Shown here piece after piece: positions 47,551 to 50,680 of a stretch of DNA of 50,680 nucleotides. How positions within the stretch are numbered: the first letter of the stretch is position 1; the number at the start of each line of letters is the position of its first letter. The translations under genes and the position numbers were made by a program. Under the pieces are notes generated by a model, which worked only from the letters and a program-made list of their open reading frames with translations, had not been told where the DNA came from and searched no databases. The DNA is from Syntrophorhabdaceae bacterium. GTDB lineage: Bacteria > Desulfobacterota > Deferrimicrobia > Deferrimicrobiales > Deferrimicrobiaceae. The DNA lies in the NCBI GenBank assembly GCA_009783195.1, contig WRHP01000009.1, forward strand, positions 1-50,680, read 5' to 3'.

Positions 47551-48582
47551 TTGCCGAACTATCACATTCTGAAAGCAACCCCGGAGACGGTGAAATGGGG
47601 GTACTTCGACAATTCACAAAAACCGGCGCTGACGATCAAGCCGGGCGATATCGTTGAAATAGAAACCATTACACATCACGCCGGAGACGCGCCTGACCTG
47701 CTGATGGATGACGGCGTGCGCGCGATCTACGATGCGATTCCTGAATCCGAACGGATTCCGGGCGTCCATATCATGACCGGACCAATATGCGTGGAGGGGG
47801 CCGAACCAGGCGATGTTCTCGAAGTGAAGGTTTTGGACATGAGGCCAAGGCTTGATTACGGAATAAATTTCGGGGCCAACTGGGGACTTCTTTACGAGGA
47901 TTTCAAACAGAAGGAACATGTGGTCATTTTCAAGATCGACATGAAAAGCGGCTTGGTAAAAGCGGTTTCCTCGTATCCGTATTGGACGCTTTGCGACAAG
48001 CCGGGAAGGATTACCGAGCCAGGGAAAGTGCCCCGTACACCGTGCCTGAAAAACATCTATGTGCCCGCGGGGCTTCATTTTGGCACCGCCGGCGTGGCTC
48101 CCAAGGAAGCCGGAAAAATCGACACTGTTCCTCCCGGACCGTTTGGCGGCAACATCGACAATCGCAGTTTCGTTTCCGGGACAAGCATGCTCTATCCGGT
48201 GCAGGTCAAAGGCGCGCTCTTTACCGCCGGTGACGCGCATTTTGCGCAAGGCGACGGTGAAATATCCGGCACCGCTATTGAAGGACATGTAAACGCGACC
48301 CTTCAATTTTCCTTGAACAAAAATGTCAAACTGATCGAAAATCCGGTATTAAATTCTTCCACAAAATGGACGGTTCATGGTTTTGACGAGGATCTGAACC
48401 AGGCAATCCGCCGGTGCGCGCTGGAAGCGATTGCATTTCTTTGTGCCAATTACGGCTTGAGCAGGGAAGAAGCTTATGCCTTGCTGAGTATCGCCGGAGA
48501 TTTTCATGTTACACAAGTTGTAGACCGCAAGAAGGGAGTTCACTGCTCTATACGCAAAGCTTTATTTGTTCCCGCTGAGTAG
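47551..48582 (+). CDS. Acetamidase/formamidase family protein 2
   Basis: 343 residues beginning at TTG 47551, chosen because AAGGAGG lies at the right distance and no ATG is near. Segments: TIKPGDIVEIETITHHAGDA, IMTGPICVEGAEPGDVLEVKVLDM, VPPGPFGGNIDNRSFVSGTSML and TAGDAHFAQGDGEISGTAIEGH. The C-terminus has LLSIAGDFHVTQVVDRKKGVH. This is the usual family length. It is about 110 bases downstream of the XapX pair, with no own operator seen, so it probably shares their promoter. It hydrolyses a short amide to acid and ammonia, by family. A terminator follows at 48608. Confidence 0.93.
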   Translation: MPNYHILKATPETVKWGYFDNSQKPALTIKPGDIVEIETITHHAGDAPDLLMDDGVRAIYDAIPESERIPGVHIMTGPICVEGAEPGDVLEVKVLDMRPRLDYGINFGANWGLLYEDFKQKEHVVIFKIDMKSGLVKAVSSYPYWTLCDKPGRITEPGKVPRTPCLKNIYVPAGLHFGTAGVAPKEAGKIDTVPPGPFGGNIDNRSFVSGTSMLYPVQVKGALFTAGDAHFAQGDGEISGTAIEGHVNATLQFSLNKNVKLIENPVLNSSTKWTVHGFDEDLNQAIRRCALEAIAFLCANYGLSREEAYALLSIAGDFHVTQVVDRKKGVHCSIRKALFVPAE

Positions 48583-48607
48583 TTCCTATTCTGTTTTTGT
48601 CTAAAAC

Positions 48608-48645
48608 GGCCGGGATGAAGGAATTATCCCGGCCTTCGTTTTTTT
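48608..48645 (+). terminator. Intrinsic terminator after the amide-hydrolase unit
   Basis: GGCCGGGAT (48608-48616) and ATCCCGGCC (48626-48634) form a perfect 9-bp stem with a 9-base loop, followed by TTCG and a T-run to 48645. Confidence 0.92.
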
Positions 48646-49309
48646 AAGGTCTCCGATAATCTTGATATACAGGTATAGTCCGAAGCTTTATTGTTACCTC
48701 GCGTAATAACTGTGGTTTTGCCCGGAGGACCGTTGTTGTTGGATACACTTCGGGCGAGGAGATAGCAGCGCTGCGGTTTTGAGCTCCCCCCCCCTGGTTT
48801 TTACGATCCGGCTGCTCAAAAGAAAATGCTTTCAGTGTGGCTGCAAGCCTGTTTTATACGCCCTCGCAGTTTGTTTGCGCGGCCTTGGCAAGATTTGTTA
48901 CTGACCAAGTAACAGTAGTTTGTCTTATGTAGGGTTAAGTTTTTTCTCAAAGCATCCGATATAGGATAAGAAAACTATTTTCTATTGGTCAAAGCGTCTT
49001 GGATTGGAGGAAAGTGACAGAAATTTCTATGTAAGTCTCGAAACTCCGGCAATATTTGAGGTAATGAGGATGTGTATGATCCAGGCTGTTAAGTTACAGC
49101 CCGGATCGGTTGTGAAAGGTAATTTCCGTGGTTCTGCTGTTGGAATTTCTCAGTATCATAATATGTGGGAAACAACCTTGGTTCCCGTGAGCAGATCTGG
49201 AGCTTCACGGTTTGTGGCTGAGCGGAAATAAATTGTTATGAGTTACGACAGTGGAATATGCGGTGGTACGTTGCGGACCAAGGAAGAGATTTGAAAGGAG
49301 AGAGGGGGC
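48646..49309. other. Long intergenic region upstream of the STAS gene
   Basis: About 660 bases without a supported gene. A frame at 49004-49231 could start at TTG beside GGAGG-like sequence, but its product has no recognisable feature, so it is not called. TTAAGTTT (48935-48942) and TCCGATAT (48955-48962), 12 bases apart, resemble a flagellar sigma-28 promoter (TAAAGTTT-N11-GCCGATAA), plausible for chemotaxis genes. A GCCCGGAG/CTTCGGGC stem lies near 48719-48758. No riboswitch or RNA gene was identified. Confidence 0.35.
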
Positions 49310-49642
49310 ATGGCAGATTCCGAGGTCATCAGGGAAAACGGGCGGGCGAAAGTCATATTGCCGCAAGAGTTGATTGCCGAAGAGGTTCCTCAGATTCGGC
49401 AGGCGCTGAAACAGGAGATAGCCGAAGGCGCCGACGAAATTGTGTTTGACCTGTCTGAAACGGAATCCGTAGACTCCGTGGGAATCTGTCTGCTGATTGC
49501 GGCATGCAACAGCATGTCCATGGTCGAAGGGACCGTCCGTCTGATTGGCCTGTCAGAAGATATACTCAAATTGCTCCAGGGCATGAGACTTGCGGACAGC
49601 CTGAACGCCGCGCCCGCATCCGGGGAGGGTTCCAATGGTTGA
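49310..49642 (+). CDS. STAS-domain protein (anti-sigma antagonist-like)
   Basis: 110 residues. The fold is seen in GRAKVILPQELIAEEVPQIR, EIVFDLSETESVDSVGICLLIAACN and VRLIGLSEDILKLLQGM, the standard STAS beta-alpha order. The position usually held by the phosphorylated Ser is S-V-D-S-V-G near residue 60. It overlaps the CheA gene by eight bases and has an AAAGGAG ribosome site. STAS proteins in chemotaxis clusters often couple a kinase pathway to another regulator. The partner cannot be told. Confidence 0.85.
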   Translation: MADSEVIRENGRAKVILPQELIAEEVPQIRQALKQEIAEGADEIVFDLSETESVDSVGICLLIAACNSMSMVEGTVRLIGLSEDILKLLQGMRLADSLNAAPASGEGSNG

Positions 49643-50486
49643 TGACATCGACATCCTGCAAGAATTCGTCAACGAATCGCTCGAACACCTCGGTACGATT
49701 GAGGAAGAGTTGCTGGCAATGGAGGAGTCCGGGGAAAATTTCGACGAAGGGGTCGTTAACAGGATTTTCCGCGCGGCTCACTCTATCAAGGGCGGCAGCA
49801 GCTTTTTCGGCCTAAACAACGTAAAGGAACTGGCCCACAGAGCCGAGACGATTCTCGACATGGTTCGCTCCCGCGAGATGGCGCCAAACCCGGACGTTAT
49901 CAACATTTTGCTGGCGGCATTCGACAAACTCCGGGAAATGCTGAACAACACGGAGGCAAGCGAACGAGCCAATATCGGCGACCTGCTGTCTAAACTGGAC
50001 GCTGTTGTCTCCTCCTCCAAGTCTGGCGGCAAGAAGGCCCCGGCCCCAAAACCTCAAGAGAGTAAAGAGCCACCACCTCCTCCGAAGGCACAGGCGGAAC
50101 CTCCACCCCCGCAGGCGCAGAAAGAATCGGCGCCCCCGCAGGCGGCTCCGCCGCCCCCTGTCCCGAAGGATACCGGGCTGCCACAGGCGGATATCGACCG
50201 GGCGCGCCGGTTTGGCCAGTACATATACAAAATTGATTGCGACCTGGTCAGCGACATAGAAAAGAAGGGCAAAACCGTCAAAACCTTTTTCGACGACCTT
50301 ATGTCCACCGGCGAGATTCTGGATTGCGTGGTGAACACCGCCGGCGTCGGGACGCTTGATGATTTTGTATGCGATCCTGTTCCGCTGAGCGTGGTGTTTG
50401 CGACAATCCAGGAGCCGGATATTGCCCGGGTGCTGCTCGACACCATTCCTCCGGACAATATCCATACCCTTTTTGATTTGCGTGAG
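49635..50486 (+). CDS. cheA: CheA-type histidine kinase, N-terminal part only
   Basis: About 284 residues before the homology stops. The Hpt domain begins DDIDILQEFVNESLEHLGTIE and has the phosphorylatable His in IFRAAHSIKGGSSFFGL near residue 48. A Pro-rich linker (about 128-180) leads to a second region, IYKIDCDLVSDIEKKGKTVKTFFDD, then STGEILDCVVNTAGVGTL and FATIQEPDIARVLLDTIPPD, seen in some deltaproteobacterial CheA proteins. The kinase core (H-box, ATPase, regulatory domain) is not in the window. The frame stays open to the edge, but after about 50486 it is the antisense of an unrelated oxidoreductase. Start ATG 49635 overlaps the STAS gene. Confidence 0.85.
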
Positions 50487-50680
50487 GATGCCGCGCCTGC
50501 GCCCACCGCCGGTCTGGATGTAATACACCTTGCCCAGCGCGCCGGAGTCCACGATTTTCTTGATCATCCTCATGTTCTCGTCAAAGCGCGGCTGGAAGCC
50601 GATGCTGAGCACCTTGCCGCTGGCCTTCTCCGCTTTGCAGATGGCCACGGCCTCCTCCGTGGTGACGCACATGGGGTTTT
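50487..50680 (-). CDS. Fragment of a Gfo/Idh/MocA-family oxidoreductase
   Basis: On the minus strand, the sequence reads KPMCVTTEEAVAICKAEKAS then VLSIGFQPRFDENMRMIKKI, then DSGALGKVYYIQTGGGRRRGI. This is the N-terminal-to-middle part of a Gfo/Idh/MocA dehydrogenase: EKPMC after the Rossmann fold, and the YYIQTGGGRRRGI strand. Homology stops after GRRRGI at 50487 where the CheA reading begins on the other strand. Both ends are missing: the start lies beyond the window and the end is cut by the junction. Confidence 0.8.

Noticed and set aside
49004-49231. 75-codon plus-strand frame before the STAS gene
   Set aside because: TTG start, unremarkable product, no family; GGAGG overlaps the start codon region rather than preceding it.
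49812-50672. 286-codon minus-strand frame at the right end
   Set aside because: Only its first 65 or so codons are genuine (oxidoreductase fragment); the rest is antisense to the CheA gene across a junction.

Overview
The window is a stretch of bacterial chromosome centred on the replication origin. Gene content and order (rpmH-rnpA-yidD-yidC, mnmE, mnmG-rsmG-parA-parB, an F1Fo ATP synthase operon with two b-type subunits and no a or c genes, then dnaA, dnaN, gyrB going the other way) fit a Gram-negative bacterium of broadly deltaproteobacterial type, with a Geobacter-like arrangement. This assignment is inference from gene order and protein character. Supporting details are two parS sites, DnaA boxes on both sides of dnaA, lipoprotein signals and a tripartite efflux system with an outer-membrane component. 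The core DNA is GC-rich. Several blocks are visibly AT-rich and look acquired: about 1-2950, 13525-14640, 28440-29300 and 31900-32450.

Layout. 1-2948: a decayed nuclease remnant and a large SF1 helicase-nuclease. 3105-7787 (minus): ABC permease, ABC ATPase, membrane-fusion protein and NodT-type outer-membrane lipoprotein, one overlapping operon. 8261-11668 (minus): adhE followed by a small APH-type kinase. 12460-12655: degenerate copy of a dispersed repeat. 12841-13443: flavin reductase. 13525-14633 (minus): an acquired pair, a four-helix membrane protein and a protein built on a duplicated 41-residue unit. 14680-16133 (minus): glmU cut off before its acetyltransferase domain and fused to scraps of glmS. 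16875-22724 (minus): atpF'-F-H-A-G-D-C. 22939-27999 (minus): a lipoprotein, parB, parA, rsmG, mnmG. 28127-28354: a nested-palindrome repeat and a perfect parS. 28542-32449: methyltransferase, lipoprotein, DHH phosphoesterase and small proteins. 32545-36809 (minus): mnmE, another repeat copy, yidC, yidD, rnpA, rpmH. 36928-43609 (plus): an uncharacterised origin-side gene, oriC, dnaA, dnaN, gyrB; recF is absent.

43687-48582 is the most interesting region. It encodes a FadR-type GntR regulator, an isochorismatase-family hydrolase, two acetamidase/formamidase proteins and two tandem mini membrane proteins with the XapX signature. The palindrome TGGTATTACCA occurs in front of all three transcription units and matches the FadR-family TGGTnnnACCA pattern. 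Two of those promoter-operator modules are diverged copies of each other. I infer one regulon for hydrolysis of a small amide or amide-like compound, with the XapX proteins as possible membrane partners.

48583-50680: a long intergenic region, then a STAS protein and a CheA-type kinase. CheA homology stops near 50486, where an opposing fragment of a Gfo/Idh/MocA oxidoreductase begins. This is most simply an assembly chimera at the contig end. No tRNA, rRNA, CRISPR array or intact insertion sequence was recognised.
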